DNA of 64,000 bases from Streptacidiphilus jeojiense (GTDB taxonomy: Bacteria; Actinomycetota; Actinomycetes; Streptomycetales; Streptomycetaceae), in NCBI RefSeq assembly GCF_000719095.1, contig NZ_JOEH01000005.1, positions 124,001-188,000 of the forward strand, given 5' to 3'. A program made the translations under genes and the position numbers. The notes beneath the pieces are model-generated. The model did not search any database. It saw only the letters and a list, made by a program, of their open reading frames with translations, and was not told the DNA's origin. Positions 43,901 to 51,820 of the stretch are shown here, in pieces. Position 1 is the first letter of the stretch. Every line of letters starts with the position of its first letter.

Positions 43901-44195
43901 TGCCGGTGGTGCTCGGCTGTCCCTGGTGCGACTCCCACTGGGTCTCCTGGTACGAGACCGCCAGCAGGATGCTCTCCGGGACCTTGAACTCAGCGGCCGC
44001 AGCCGCGAACTCGTCCTGCAGTGTGCTCTTGCCCGATGTTGCCAGGGCGACCGTCGACGCGTCCGCCCCCGTCCCGGAGCTGGACTTCGTGGGGGCGGCT
44101 TCCGCCACCGCTCCGACCACCAGCGCTGCTGCCGCCAGTGCGACGCCGACGCCGGCGCCTATGCGAGATTTCTTCCGACTGTGCCTTGCTGCCAC
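40920..44195 (-). CDS. Large secreted N-acetylmuramoyl-L-alanine amidase with three C-terminal repeats
   Basis: A 1091-residue exported cell-wall hydrolase. A basic N-terminus (MAARHSRKKSRIG) and hydrophobic core give a signal peptide ending near AEAAPT (residue 34). Residues about 55-225 resemble a lytic-transglycosylase/lysozyme-like helical domain (PESILLAVSYQETQWESH, YNVMGLTQVTES). An Amidase_2/PGRP domain follows (about 305-455): INTIVLHTTEGS, SSAHYIVDANGAVTQMV, VNLHSVGIENVGF and RDHILGHDDVPY, with the zinc His residues. After a region of about 250 residues with Tyr/Ser-rich SH3-like segments come three 120-residue repeats (DTRTTTGG ... DLVADVTGYF). GTG start at 44195. Role: peptidoglycan remodelling in growth or sporulation; the repeats may bind the wall. 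Confidence 0.87.
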   Translation of the reverse strand: MAARHSRKKSRIGAGVGVALAAAALVVGAVAEAAPTKSSSGTGADASTVALATSGKSTLQDEFAAAAAEFKVPESILLAVSYQETQWESHQGQPSTTGNYNVMGLTQVTESTAAPLTAAEVAAEGNDFGDGSKPRTPNAALMALANDRSWTKSPALHTLDTAAELINQPASALRSDSRQSIRGGAALLASYQQKLHHAVGGDPAQWYGAVAAYAQASDQKAATGFADQVFLTLHDGASRTTTDDQTVSLAASPAVTVPTAADATQAVSGLSLRAAAVGASTTAATECPASLTCTFAPAAIPNYYPGNRPADGNGINTIVLHTTEGSTAAGAIALFQNGTLGSSAHYIVDANGAVTQMVTLEDPAAHADNKSVNLHSVGIENVGFAGGSTSYNNTAGTWLTTAQYTADAALVKYIAAKYSIPLDRDHILGHDDVPYALSSPASFVTSQHWDPGPYYDWSSLFSLLGATPAGSGGVVVGGTVTIAPAFSSANQPKLLGCDVNPKATTDSTDPCPAANSNFVYLYKDASLSSGLITDSILSGAGMDSGSSQVADVSDKAVYGQTFVVAGVSGDWTAIWYGGQKAWFYNPNGINSVANTHPGQLIVQPSGNTAVPVYGRYYPEATDYPASLAAFATSGYQPVAPLAYTLPVGQAYTADAAVSADYYYTSSDTNTTGSCAAPSVCTEVISATTKYYPIRFNHRIAYVKASDVQVVQAAAPPKGAFVPVTPTRFMDTRTTTGGAKAPVVAGTPRVLTVAGVNGIPSSGVTAVVMNVTAVKPTHNGAVITVYPDGRPQPLASNLNVPAGAVMPNLAIVPVVDGKVDFSVNSGSVDLVADVTGYYSTTATGGSTFTSAGPTRFLDTRTTTGGAKAPVVAGTPRVLTIAGVNGLPSTGVTAVVMNVTAVKPTHDGAVITVYPDSQKQPLASNLNVPLGAVMPNLAIVPVVDGKVDFSVNAGSVDLVADVTGYFTQGSGSSYVTAGPVRAMDTRNGTGGVPVAKVGAKGVVKLKVAGVNGLPSTGVTAVVMNVTAVNSSAGGVVTVYPDGSSLPTASNLNFTTGQTIPNLVVVPVHNGVVDFYNLAGTVDLVADVTGYFTQ
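40923..42030 (-). repeat. Three tandem ~365-bp coding repeats in the amidase gene
   Basis: The 3' third of the gene consists of three tandem units of about 120 codons, each with VxTPTRxxDTR, VAGVNG(L/I)PS(T/S)GVTAVVMNVTAV, VYPD, ASNLN and DLVADVTGY. Units one and two (about 41290-42030) are nearly identical even at DNA level; the third, C-terminal unit (about 40923-41270) is more diverged. Confidence 0.85.
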
Positions 44196-44417
44196 CGCAG
44201 TGCCCCTGCCCTGATTCCGAGTAGCGAGGCAGTAACGACATAGCGGACTGCCCCCAATGCGCGTGTCTCGTGCGTCCGCGCGTGCTGCCGCGTACGACTG
44301 AAGTCAAATCCCCCGGCGATAGAACACATGCCAAATGATGGTTGAGGCTAGCAGTCACGGGGCTGTCGATGACCATTGGGGCCCCTGTTCCACACCTGTT
44401 CGTGCAACGATGTGTCC

Positions 44418-45368
44418 ATGGCTGAGAAGACCCGCAGCGAGCACTCCGAATCCCTCTCCCCGACCGGTCCCCAGCAGGTGATCGAGTACGGCGACTACCG
44501 CGCGGTGCTCACCGTCGTGGGTGCGGGCCTGAGAGGACTCAGCCACCGGGGACGTCCGCTGGTCGTGAAGTACCCGTCCGACCAGATGCCGCCCGGCGGC
44601 GCGGGGCAGTTGCTGGTGCCGTGGCCCAATCGGGTGAGGGACGGGAAGTACTCCTTCGACGGCCGGGACCAGCAGCTCGACATCAGCGAGCCGGCCACCC
44701 ACAACGCCAGCCACGGCTTCGTCCGCTGGCTGCCCTGGCGGGTGATGGCCGAGGACGCCGCCTCGGTCCGCTTCGGCCTGCGGCTGTACCCGATGCACGG
44801 CTACCCGCACATCCTGGAACTGACGGCCAGTTACACCCTCGGCGAGGACGGCCTGAGCGTCGAGGTCGCGGCCCGCAACGTCGGTCCGACCGCCGCCCCG
44901 TACGGCATCGGCGCGCACCCGTACCTGACCCTGGGCCGGGGTCCCGGCAGCCTGGACGAGGCCGTGCTGGAGCTGCCGGCCGACACCTGGATCCCGGTCG
45001 ACGAGCGGATGATCCCCACCGGCCGCGAGGCCGTCGAGGGCACCGAGTACGACTTCCGCAAGGCCAGGGCGATCGGCACCACCCCGCTGGACACCGCCTT
45101 CACCGGCCTGCACCGCGACCGTGACGGTCGCGCCACGGTCCGGCTGACCAGCGCTGACGGCGGGCGCGGGGTGGAGCTCTGGGTCGGCGAGGAGATCGGC
45201 TGGCTGCAGGTGTACTCCGCCGACACCCTGGCCGGGCCCTACCGGCGCGCGGGCGTCGCGGTGGAGCCGATGAGCTGCCCGCCGAACGCCTTCGCCACCG
45301 GGGAGGACGTGGTCCGCCTTGAGCCCGGCGCCCGGGTCGCCCACCACTGGGGCATCCGGGCCCTCTGA
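44418..45368 (+). CDS. Aldose 1-epimerase (galactose mutarotase) family protein
   Basis: A 316-residue cytoplasmic sugar mutarotase of the GalM/YihR type. Catalytic elements are visible: His in ATHNASHGFVRWLPW near residue 94, His in GIGAHPYLTLGRG near 170 (general acid) and the general-base Glu in AGVAVEPMSCPPNAFATGED near 283. WPNRVRDGKYSFDG carries the substrate Arg/Asn. The ATG at 44418 begins a short unconserved leader; no strong Shine-Dalgarno is seen, and GTG at 44412 is possible. It diverges from the amidase. Sugar specificity unknown. Confidence 0.88.
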   Translation: MAEKTRSEHSESLSPTGPQQVIEYGDYRAVLTVVGAGLRGLSHRGRPLVVKYPSDQMPPGGAGQLLVPWPNRVRDGKYSFDGRDQQLDISEPATHNASHGFVRWLPWRVMAEDAASVRFGLRLYPMHGYPHILELTASYTLGEDGLSVEVAARNVGPTAAPYGIGAHPYLTLGRGPGSLDEAVLELPADTWIPVDERMIPTGREAVEGTEYDFRKARAIGTTPLDTAFTGLHRDRDGRATVRLTSADGGRGVELWVGEEIGWLQVYSADTLAGPYRRAGVAVEPMSCPPNAFATGEDVVRLEPGARVAHHWGIRAL

Positions 45369-45434
45369 GAGGGCGGACAGCACCTCCCTCCAGCGCCGTG
45401 GAGCCGTAGAGTTGGCCGAAGAGGGGGTGCGCAG

Positions 45435-46190
45435 ATGCGCGGGTTGCAGGGGTGGAATTCGGCGGGGCCGCAGACCGCCGAGGAGATGATCGCCGAGGCA
45501 CGCAAGGCGTTCTTCGTGATGTTCGGCTTCATGGTGGTGATCTGGGTCCTGCAGATCGTCAACTGGACCGACAACTACCAGCTCGACCGCGAGTTCATGG
45601 TGATCCCGCAGCGGGTGGACCGGCTCGGGGAGATCTTCACCGCGCCGTTCCTGCACTTCAGTTGGCAGCACATCGAGGGCAACTCGGGACCGCTGTTCGT
45701 CTTCGGCTTCCTCGCCGCGTACCGCGGCGTGGTCCGCTTCCTCTGGCTGACCCTGCTGGTGGCGGTCACCAGCGGGCTCGCCGTCTGGGTCTTCCAGAGC
45801 ACCAACACCGGCAGCGTCGGCGCCAGCGGGCTGATCTTCGGCTACTTCGGCTACGTGGTGCTGCGCGGGATCTTCGACCGGCGGCTGATAGACACCCTGA
45901 TCGGGGTGGTCATGGCCGCATCCTTCGCCTATCTTGTGACGATCGCACTGCCCGGCACTCCCGGCGTGAGCTGGCTGGCGCACCTGGGCGGACTGGTCGG
46001 CGGCGTGATCGGAGCCTGGCTGCTGCGGGACCGGAGGCCCCGGATCGCGACGGGCGCGGAACCTGTCCCCGGTTCGGGGACAGGTTCGGGTTCAGGTAAG
46101 ACGATCGTCCCGACACAGGGGGCGAATCCGGCTCTGGAAGGCAGCCGCAGCGACCTGCACAAGGAGCTGGGGGATCTGGGGCTTCTCTAG
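45435..46190 (+). CDS. Rhomboid family intramembrane serine protease
   Basis: A 251-residue membrane protein with six helices. The rhomboid signature is present: HFSWQHIEGN (His74/His79/Asn83, oxyanion region), GASGLIFGYFGYVV with nucleophile Ser131, and AHLGGLVGGVIGAWLL with catalytic His183. The C-terminal tail is hydrophilic with a GTGSGSGK linker. ATG at 45435 follows AGGGGG. It lies 66 bases after the epimerase on the same strand. Catalytic dyad intact, so an active protease that cleaves membrane-protein helices is expected; substrates unknown. Confidence 0.88.
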   Translation: MRGLQGWNSAGPQTAEEMIAEARKAFFVMFGFMVVIWVLQIVNWTDNYQLDREFMVIPQRVDRLGEIFTAPFLHFSWQHIEGNSGPLFVFGFLAAYRGVVRFLWLTLLVAVTSGLAVWVFQSTNTGSVGASGLIFGYFGYVVLRGIFDRRLIDTLIGVVMAASFAYLVTIALPGTPGVSWLAHLGGLVGGVIGAWLLRDRRPRIATGAEPVPGSGTGSGSGKTIVPTQGANPALEGSRSDLHKELGDLGLL

Positions 46191-46283
46191 CCTCGCCCAC
46201 TCTGCCCGGCAAAATGCCTGGTCAAACGGACTGATCGGTTCCTGTGACCTAACTGGCAGGCAAAGCACAGCATTGCCACAGGT

Positions 46284-46310
46284 TGACCTCATGCGTTTCT
46301 CATTTGAGGC
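46284..46310 (+). promoter_or_regulatory. Direct repeats and promoter before the two-component system
   Basis: CCTCAT (46287-46292) and TCTCAT (46298-46303) are phased at 11 bases, matching the repeats before the ABC exporter at 14599. They lie between a TTGACC -35-like element (46283-46288) and a weak TGAGGC (46305-46310). Binding here would probably repress. Confidence 0.5.
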
Positions 46311-47090
46311 ATGCAGCCTTTCGCCATGACGACGACGCCCCCTACCCCCGAAGTGGCCTCCACCGACCTTCGTCGACCTGATGGAAGCCCCGTCCGAGTC
46401 CTCGTCGTCGACGACGAGGCCCCGCTCGCTGATCTGCTGTCCATGGCCCTGCGCTACGAGGGCTGGCAGACGGCCACCGCCGGTGACGGCGCCGAGGCGC
46501 TGCGCGCGGCCCGCGAGTTCCGTCCGGACGCGGTGGTCCTCGACGTGATGCTGCCCGACCTGAGCGGCCTGGAGGTCATGCGCCGGCTGCGCGCCGACCA
46601 GCACGACGTGCCGGTGCTCTTCCTCACCGCCAAGGACGCGGTCGAGGACCGGATCGCCGGGCTCACCGCGGGTGGCGACGACTACGTCACCAAGCCGTTC
46701 AGTCTCGAGGAGGTCGTGGCCCGCCTGCGCGGACTGCTCCGCAGGAGCGGCGCGGCCGCGGCGCGGGCGGAGTCGGTGCTGGTCGTCGGCGACCTCACCC
46801 TGGACGAGGACAGCCGTGAGGTCTTCCGCGGCGACGACTCCATCCGGCTCACCGCCACCGAGTTCGAGCTGCTGCGGTTCCTGATGCGGAACCCCCGGCG
46901 GGTGCTGAGCAAGCCTCAGATCCTGGACCGGGTCTGGTCCTACGACTTCGGCGGTCAGGGCAACGTCGTTGAGCTCTACATCTCCTACCTGCGCCGCAAG
47001 ATAGACGCGGGACGCGCACCGATGATCCACACGATGCGCGGCGCGGGGTACGTGCTGAAGCCGGCCGACGCGGGGGCACCGGTCCGATGA
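46311..47090 (+). CDS. OmpR-family response regulator
   Basis: A 259-residue two-component regulator. The receiver domain (about 28-140) has the acidic pair VLVVDDE, phospho-acceptor Asp78 in AVVLDVMLPDLSG, Thr in VLFLTAKD and Lys in GGDDYVTKPFSLEE. The C-terminal winged-helix DNA-binding domain (about 160-255) shows LTATEFELLRFLMRNPRRVLSK and VVELYISYLRRKID, GAGYVLK. Of two starts, 46311 gives the longest product, but ATG 46326 is equally plausible because the promoter-like bases lie so close. The stop overlaps the kinase start by ATGA. It resembles CutR/TcrA-type regulators. Confidence 0.93.
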   Translation: MQPFAMTTTPPTPEVASTDLRRPDGSPVRVLVVDDEAPLADLLSMALRYEGWQTATAGDGAEALRAAREFRPDAVVLDVMLPDLSGLEVMRRLRADQHDVPVLFLTAKDAVEDRIAGLTAGGDDYVTKPFSLEEVVARLRGLLRRSGAAAARAESVLVVGDLTLDEDSREVFRGDDSIRLTATEFELLRFLMRNPRRVLSKPQILDRVWSYDFGGQGNVVELYISYLRRKIDAGRAPMIHTMRGAGYVLKPADAGAPVR

Positions 47091-48646
47091 AGCGAAGCCG
47101 GGTCCGAAGCTGGTCCACATGGTCCCTGCGGACCCGGCTGCTGGTGACCACCACGCTGATGCTGGCAGTGGTCAGCGGAGTGATCGCACTGGTCACCACA
47201 CTGGCGGTCAAGGCGGACCTGCATGCTGCGGCGGAGGATCGACTTCAGCAGATGATCACCCGGTCCCAACCCTTCTGGGACGGCGGAGGCGGGGGAGGAG
47301 CAGCCGGAGCGGGTCGCCTTCCCCTGGGCGGCGGGCAAAAGCTGACAGCCCTGGACTTCCTGGTCAACAGCCTGCCGGAAGGGTCCGTCGGCGCCCTGGT
47401 GAACAAGAGCGGAGCGGTACAGGCGGGGACACCCACGGTAAGCGCCGACAACGACAACGGTCCCCAGGTCAAGACCACGACGCTGACCACCGCACAGACG
47501 GAGGCACTCGCTGCTGCCGCAGGCAGTAGCAGCAACGTCACGGTCAACCTCCCCGGCCTGGGCGACTTCCTGGTGACGTCTCAAGTCAATCCCCAGACCC
47601 AGGACACACGCGTCATCGGAGTACCACTCAGTAGCTACGAGACCACGATCAATGAGCTCATCGGTGTGGAGGCAACCGTCACCCTGGCCGGGTTGATCAT
47701 TGCCGGCTTCCTCTCGTTTGCGCTGATCAGGATCTCGCTCCGTCCCCTCGACCGCGTCGCGGCCACTGCCGCACGGATCTCTCGGGTGCAGTTGGACCGG
47801 GGCGAGGTCGGCGAGTTGACCCGGGTCTCGGAGGCGGACACCGACACTCGGACCGAGGCCGGGCAGGTCGGCGACTCGCTGAACCGACTTATCGACCACG
47901 TCGCGAACGCGCTGTCCGCCCGCCACGCGAGTGAGACGCGGGTGCGGCAGTTCGTTGCCGACGCCAGTCACGAGTTGCGGACGCCGTTGGCGTCCATCGC
48001 CGGCTATGCCGAACTCACCCGGCGCGGACGCGAAGCCGTGCCGCCGGACACGGCCTACGCGCTGAGCCGGGTAGAGTCCGAGGCCGCCCGGATGACCCGG
48101 CTGGTCGAAGACCTCCTCCTACTGGCGCGCCTAGACGCCGGACGCCCGCTGGAGCGCGAGCCACTGGACCTCGCGCCGCTGGTGATGGACGCCGTCCGGG
48201 ACGCCCACGCGGCCAACCCCGACCACAACTGGCAGGTCCAACTCCCGGACGACCCGGTGATGGTGGACGGCGACGGACACCGCCTGCACCAGGTCCTGGT
48301 CAACCTCCTCGCCAACGCGGGCAAGCACACCCCGGCCGGAACAAGGGTGACCGCCGCTGTCGTGCTCTCCCCCGACGGCGTCGGCTGCGAGCTGCGGATC
48401 ATCGACGACGGCCCCGGCATCCCGCCCGCGCTGCTCCCCTCCGTGTTCGAGCGCTTCGCCCGCGGCGACAGCTCCCGTTCCCGCGCGGCCGGAAGCACCG
48501 GCCTCGGCCTGGCCATCGTCGCCGCCGTCACCGCCTCCCACGGCGGCACCGTCGGCGTCCGCAGCAGACCGGGGAACACCGTCTTCACGGTCCGGCTGCC
48601 GCTCTCCGCCGAGCCGGCCAAGGACCTGGACCTGCTCGTCAACTGA
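47087..48646 (+). CDS. Sensor histidine kinase, HisKA/HAMP class
   Basis: A 519-residue membrane kinase paired with the preceding regulator. It has a TM helix at about 18-42, an extracytoplasmic sensor of about 150 residues (with a glycine-rich WDGGGGGGAAGAG turn), a second TM at about 192-215, HAMP linker, HisKA with phospho-acceptor His295 (FVADASHELRTPLASIAGYAEL), and HATPase with VNLLANAGKHTPAG (N box), DDGPGIPPALLPSVFERFARGD and GSTGLGLAIVAAV (G boxes). All catalytic motifs are intact. Signal unknown; the downstream glycosyltransferase suggests an envelope link. Confidence 0.94.
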   Translation: MKRSRVRSWSTWSLRTRLLVTTTLMLAVVSGVIALVTTLAVKADLHAAAEDRLQQMITRSQPFWDGGGGGGAAGAGRLPLGGGQKLTALDFLVNSLPEGSVGALVNKSGAVQAGTPTVSADNDNGPQVKTTTLTTAQTEALAAAAGSSSNVTVNLPGLGDFLVTSQVNPQTQDTRVIGVPLSSYETTINELIGVEATVTLAGLIIAGFLSFALIRISLRPLDRVAATAARISRVQLDRGEVGELTRVSEADTDTRTEAGQVGDSLNRLIDHVANALSARHASETRVRQFVADASHELRTPLASIAGYAELTRRGREAVPPDTAYALSRVESEAARMTRLVEDLLLLARLDAGRPLEREPLDLAPLVMDAVRDAHAANPDHNWQVQLPDDPVMVDGDGHRLHQVLVNLLANAGKHTPAGTRVTAAVVLSPDGVGCELRIIDDGPGIPPALLPSVFERFARGDSSRSRAAGSTGLGLAIVAAVTASHGGTVGVRSRPGNTVFTVRLPLSAEPAKDLDLLVN

Positions 48647-48704
48647 CAGACCGTTCACAGCATCGGCACACGGCGACAACAGGGCATCCGGAGACATTGG
48701 TGCT

Positions 48705-50807
48705 ATGTCGTCCACCACCGCCGCCCAGCCCGTCGTGCTGGAACAGCAGTCCCCCGCCGGGGACCCCCGCTGGGTCCGCCCCGCCTTCATCGGTCTGCTC
48801 CTGGTCACCGCCGTGCTCTACCTGTGGGATCTCAGTGCTTCCGGCTGGGCCAACCAGTTCTACTCGGCCGCCGTGCAGGCCGGCAGCAAGAGCTGGGAGG
48901 CCATGTTCTACGGCTCCTCCGACGCGGCGAACTTCATCACCGTGGACAAGCCCCCCGCGTCGCTCTGGGTCATGGACGTCTCGGCCCGGATCTTCGGCGT
49001 CAACTCCTGGTCGATCCTGGCACCGCAGGCCCTGGAGGGGGTCGCCACCGTCGCCGTCGTCTACGCGGCCGTACGGCGGCGCTTCTCGGCGCAGGCCGGA
49101 CTGATCGCCGGCGCGGTGCTGGCGCTGACCCCGGTGGCCGCGCTGATGTTCCGCTTCAACAACCCCGACGCGCTGCTGGCCCTGCTGCTCACCCTCGCCG
49201 GCTACGCGGTGCTGCGGGCACAGGAGCAGGCGCAGACCCGCTGGCTGGTGCTGGCCGGGGCCTGCGTCGGCCTGGCCTTCCTCACCAAGACCCTGCAGGC
49301 GTTCCTGATCCTCCCCGCGCTCGGCGCCACCTATCTGGCGTTCGCGCCGACCGGGATGTGGCGCAGGATCAGGCAGGTGCTGGTGGCCCTGGTGGTCATG
49401 GTCGTCAGCGGGGGCTGGTGGGTGGCCGTCGTCCAGCTCACCCCGCCCGCGTACCGGCCGTACATCGGCGGCAGCCAGCACAACAGCTTCCTCGAACTGA
49501 CCTTCGGCTACAACGGGTTCGGCCGTCTGGACGGCTCCGAGACCGGCAGTGTCGGCGGTGGCGGCGGTGGGGCCGGCGGCTCGACCGGCATGTGGGGCAG
49601 CACCGGGCTCACCCGGCTCTTCGGCTCGGACATGGGCGGTCAGATCGCCTGGCTGCTCCCGGCGGCGCTGCTGCTGCTGGTCGCCGGGCTGTGGCTGACC
49701 TGGCGGCTGCCCCGGGTGGACAGCCGGCGCGCGGCCTTCGTGCTGTGGGGGCTCGCCCTGGTCGCGACCTTCCTGACGTTCAGCCTGATGAAGGGCATCT
49801 TCCACCCGTACTACAACGTCGCGCTGGCCCCGTACATCGCGATCCTGGTCGGCATGGGCGCCGGACTGCTCTGGGAGCACCGGCGGACCTGGTTCGCCTC
49901 CGTGACGCTGGCGGTGGTCACCGGGGTGACGGCCGTGCTGTCGTACACCCTGCTGGAGCGCAGCTCCGACTGGTACCCCTGGCTGCGCTACGCGGTGCTG
50001 ATCGGGGGGATGCTGGCCGCGCTGGGCCTGATCGTCGTGGGCCAGCTGCCGGACGGCGTCGCCCGTCCGCTGGCTGCCCTGGGCCTGGTCGCGGTGCTGG
50101 CCGGACCGGCGGCGTACACCCTGCAGACGGTGGGGACGGCGCACAGCGGATCACTGCCCAGCGCGGGACCGGCGGTCGCGGCGGGCTTCGGCGGTGGCGG
50201 CGGGTTCGGCGGCGGTGCCGGGGGTGGTCGCGGAGGCGGCGGCTTCCCGGGCGGCGGCCAGGCCGGTGCGACCGGCGGCCAGGGCGGCCCGCAGGCCGGT
50301 GGCACCGGCGGGTTCCCCGGCGGCGGCACGGCGCCCGGCGGCACCGCCGGCGGCCGGACCGGAGCCGGCACGGGCGGCGGAACCGGCGGCGGCTTCGGCG
50401 GAGGCGCGGGCGGCGCTGGCGGCGTCGGGACGCTGCTCAACGGCTCCGACCCGGGCACGGCGATCACCGCCCTGCTCAAGGCCGACGCCAGCAAGTACAC
50501 CTGGGCCGCCGCGGCGATCGGCTCCCAGAACGCCGCCGGCTACCAACTCGCCACCGGCGACCCGGTGATGGCCCTCGGCGGCTTCAACGGCACCGACGCC
50601 GCCCCGAGCCTCAGCCAGTTCGAGCAGTACGTCCGCTCGGGCCGGATCCACTACTTCATCGGCGGCGGCACCGGCGCCAACGGCAGCAGCGGAAGCTCGG
50701 ACACCAGCCAGATCTCCACCTGGGTCGCCGCCCACTACGCGTCGAGCACGGTGGACGGAGTGACGGTCTACGACCTGACGAAGGCGAAGACCACCACGAC
50801 GAGCTGA
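48705..50807 (+). CDS. Polytopic ArnT/YkcB-like glycosyltransferase (GT39/PMT_2)
   Basis: A 700-residue membrane enzyme of the PMT/ArnT superfamily, which transfers sugars from polyprenyl-phosphate donors to lipids or proteins on the outer face of the membrane. TM1 (AFIGLLLVTAVLYLW) is followed by a first loop with GSSDAANFITVDKPPASLWV (the conserved Asp and Lys), then RFNNPDALLALLLTLAGYAV. About 12 helices end near residue 480. A roughly 100-residue Gly/Ala linker follows, then a soluble C-terminal domain (TAITALLKADASKYTWAAAAIGSQNAAGYQ) as in the YkcA/YkcB family. It lies 59 bases after the kinase and ends at a strong hairpin. Substrate unknown. Confidence 0.87.
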   Translation: MSSTTAAQPVVLEQQSPAGDPRWVRPAFIGLLLVTAVLYLWDLSASGWANQFYSAAVQAGSKSWEAMFYGSSDAANFITVDKPPASLWVMDVSARIFGVNSWSILAPQALEGVATVAVVYAAVRRRFSAQAGLIAGAVLALTPVAALMFRFNNPDALLALLLTLAGYAVLRAQEQAQTRWLVLAGACVGLAFLTKTLQAFLILPALGATYLAFAPTGMWRRIRQVLVALVVMVVSGGWWVAVVQLTPPAYRPYIGGSQHNSFLELTFGYNGFGRLDGSETGSVGGGGGGAGGSTGMWGSTGLTRLFGSDMGGQIAWLLPAALLLLVAGLWLTWRLPRVDSRRAAFVLWGLALVATFLTFSLMKGIFHPYYNVALAPYIAILVGMGAGLLWEHRRTWFASVTLAVVTGVTAVLSYTLLERSSDWYPWLRYAVLIGGMLAALGLIVVGQLPDGVARPLAALGLVAVLAGPAAYTLQTVGTAHSGSLPSAGPAVAAGFGGGGGFGGGAGGGRGGGGFPGGGQAGATGGQGGPQAGGTGGFPGGGTAPGGTAGGRTGAGTGGGTGGGFGGGAGGAGGVGTLLNGSDPGTAITALLKADASKYTWAAAAIGSQNAAGYQLATGDPVMALGGFNGTDAAPSLSQFEQYVRSGRIHYFIGGGTGANGSSGSSDTSQISTWVAAHYASSTVDGVTVYDLTKAKTTTTS

Positions 50808-50813
50808 CGCAGC

Positions 50814-50851
50814 GGTGTGCCGGGAGGCGAGGAGCCGCCTCCCGGCACACC
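50814..50851 (+). terminator. Terminator after the glycosyltransferase
   Basis: GGTGTGCCGGGAGGCG (50814-50829) pairs perfectly with CGCCTCCCGGCACACC (50836-50851), loop AGGAGC. It lies between convergent genes and may serve both. Confidence 0.88.
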
Positions 50852-50862
50852 ACCCCCACCCC

Positions 50863-51720
50863 TCAGTCGTTGACCTCCGACCGTCCTTTGCGCCAGTAGC
50901 CCATGAAGGTCACCGCCTTGCGCGGGTAGCCGCAGTCGTTGACCAGGTAGCGGCGCAGGGTGCGGACCTGGGAGGCCTCGCCGGCGATCCAGGCGTAGCG
51001 GGATGACGGGGCGTCGGCCCGGCGTGCGTCGTCCGCTCCGACGGCCTTGGCCAGACCGGTTCCCCCGTCCACCCAGTGGATCCGCACGGCTGCGGCCGTC
51101 GTCAGCGGCTGACGGTGCGCCGGGTCCGTGATCCGGATGAACACCCTGGTGGGGAAGGACTCCGGCAGGGTCTCCAGGATGGCGGCGATGGCCGGGAGCG
51201 CTGCCTCGTCGCCGGCGATCAGGACCTCGTCGGCCTCCGGCGGAAGGTGGAACTCGACGCCGCCCGCGCCGGAGACGGTGGGGCCGAAGACGGCGATGCG
51301 GTCTCCGGCACCGGTGGCGCGGGCCCAGCGCGAGGCGGGGCCCTCGGCCGGACCGGAGTGCAGGGCCAGGTCGACGTCGACCTCGGCCGCCTCGGGCCGC
51401 TGGGCGCGGACCGTGTAGGTGCGCATGACCGGACGCCAGATCTCCGGCATCCGCTGCCAGCCCCGGTACCAGCCGCCCTCCACGTCGTCGTCCGGCAGCA
51501 CCGGCTCGGTCTGCCCCTCCAGCGGGAGCAGCAGCTTGATGCGCTGGTCGCGGCCGCCGTTGACGAAGCCCTCCAGGTCCGCGCCGCCGAAGGTGACGCG
51601 GACCATGCCGGGGGTGAGCCACTCCTTGCGGACCACCTCGACGGAGAACAGGCGGAAGGGCTGGACCGCGGGTGCGGCCGGGACAGCGGGGGCCGAGTCG
51701 GGGGCGGTGCTTGCGGGCAT
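50863..51720 (-). CDS. Siderophore-interacting FAD reductase (ViuB family)
   Basis: A 285-residue cytoplasmic flavoprotein that uses FAD and NAD(P)H to reduce ferric siderophores and release iron. The FAD-binding domain (about 20-145) contains MVRVTFGGADLEGF and the flavin motif MRTYTVRAQRPE; the SIP domain (about 150-285) contains IAGDEAALPAIAAILETLP and the NAD(P)H-binding YAWIAGEASQVRTLRRYLVNDCGYPRKAVTFMGYWRKG. Length and motifs are typical. An excellent iron box lies 38 bases upstream, so it is repressed by the DmdR/DtxR regulator when iron is sufficient. Monocistronic. Confidence 0.93.
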   Translation of the reverse strand: MPASTAPDSAPAVPAAPAVQPFRLFSVEVVRKEWLTPGMVRVTFGGADLEGFVNGGRDQRIKLLLPLEGQTEPVLPDDDVEGGWYRGWQRMPEIWRPVMRTYTVRAQRPEAAEVDVDLALHSGPAEGPASRWARATGAGDRIAVFGPTVSGAGGVEFHLPPEADEVLIAGDEAALPAIAAILETLPESFPTRVFIRITDPAHRQPLTTAAAVRIHWVDGGTGLAKAVGADDARRADAPSSRYAWIAGEASQVRTLRRYLVNDCGYPRKAVTFMGYWRKGRSEVND

Positions 51721-51757
51721 GCGGACTCCAGGGGCCTGATCGAGAGCCGAAGTTCGA

Positions 51758-51776
51758 TTAGGTTAGGCTGGCCTAA
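51758..51776 (-). promoter_or_regulatory. Iron box (DmdR1/DtxR-type operator)
   Basis: TTAGGTTAGGCTGGCCTAA differs from the Streptomyces DmdR1 consensus TTAGGTTAGGCTAACCTAA at two adjacent positions. It lies just upstream of the siderophore reductase. Confidence 0.9.
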
Positions 51777-51820
51777 CTATGTCATAGGTCAGCGAGGCAC
51801 CCCGCAGCTGGCTGCGGCGC

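Noticed and set aside
40776..44243. 1155-codon plus-strand frame opposite the amidase gene
   Set aside because: Composition is the reverse-strand shadow of a high-GC gene; no motif, while the minus strand encodes recognisable amidase domains.
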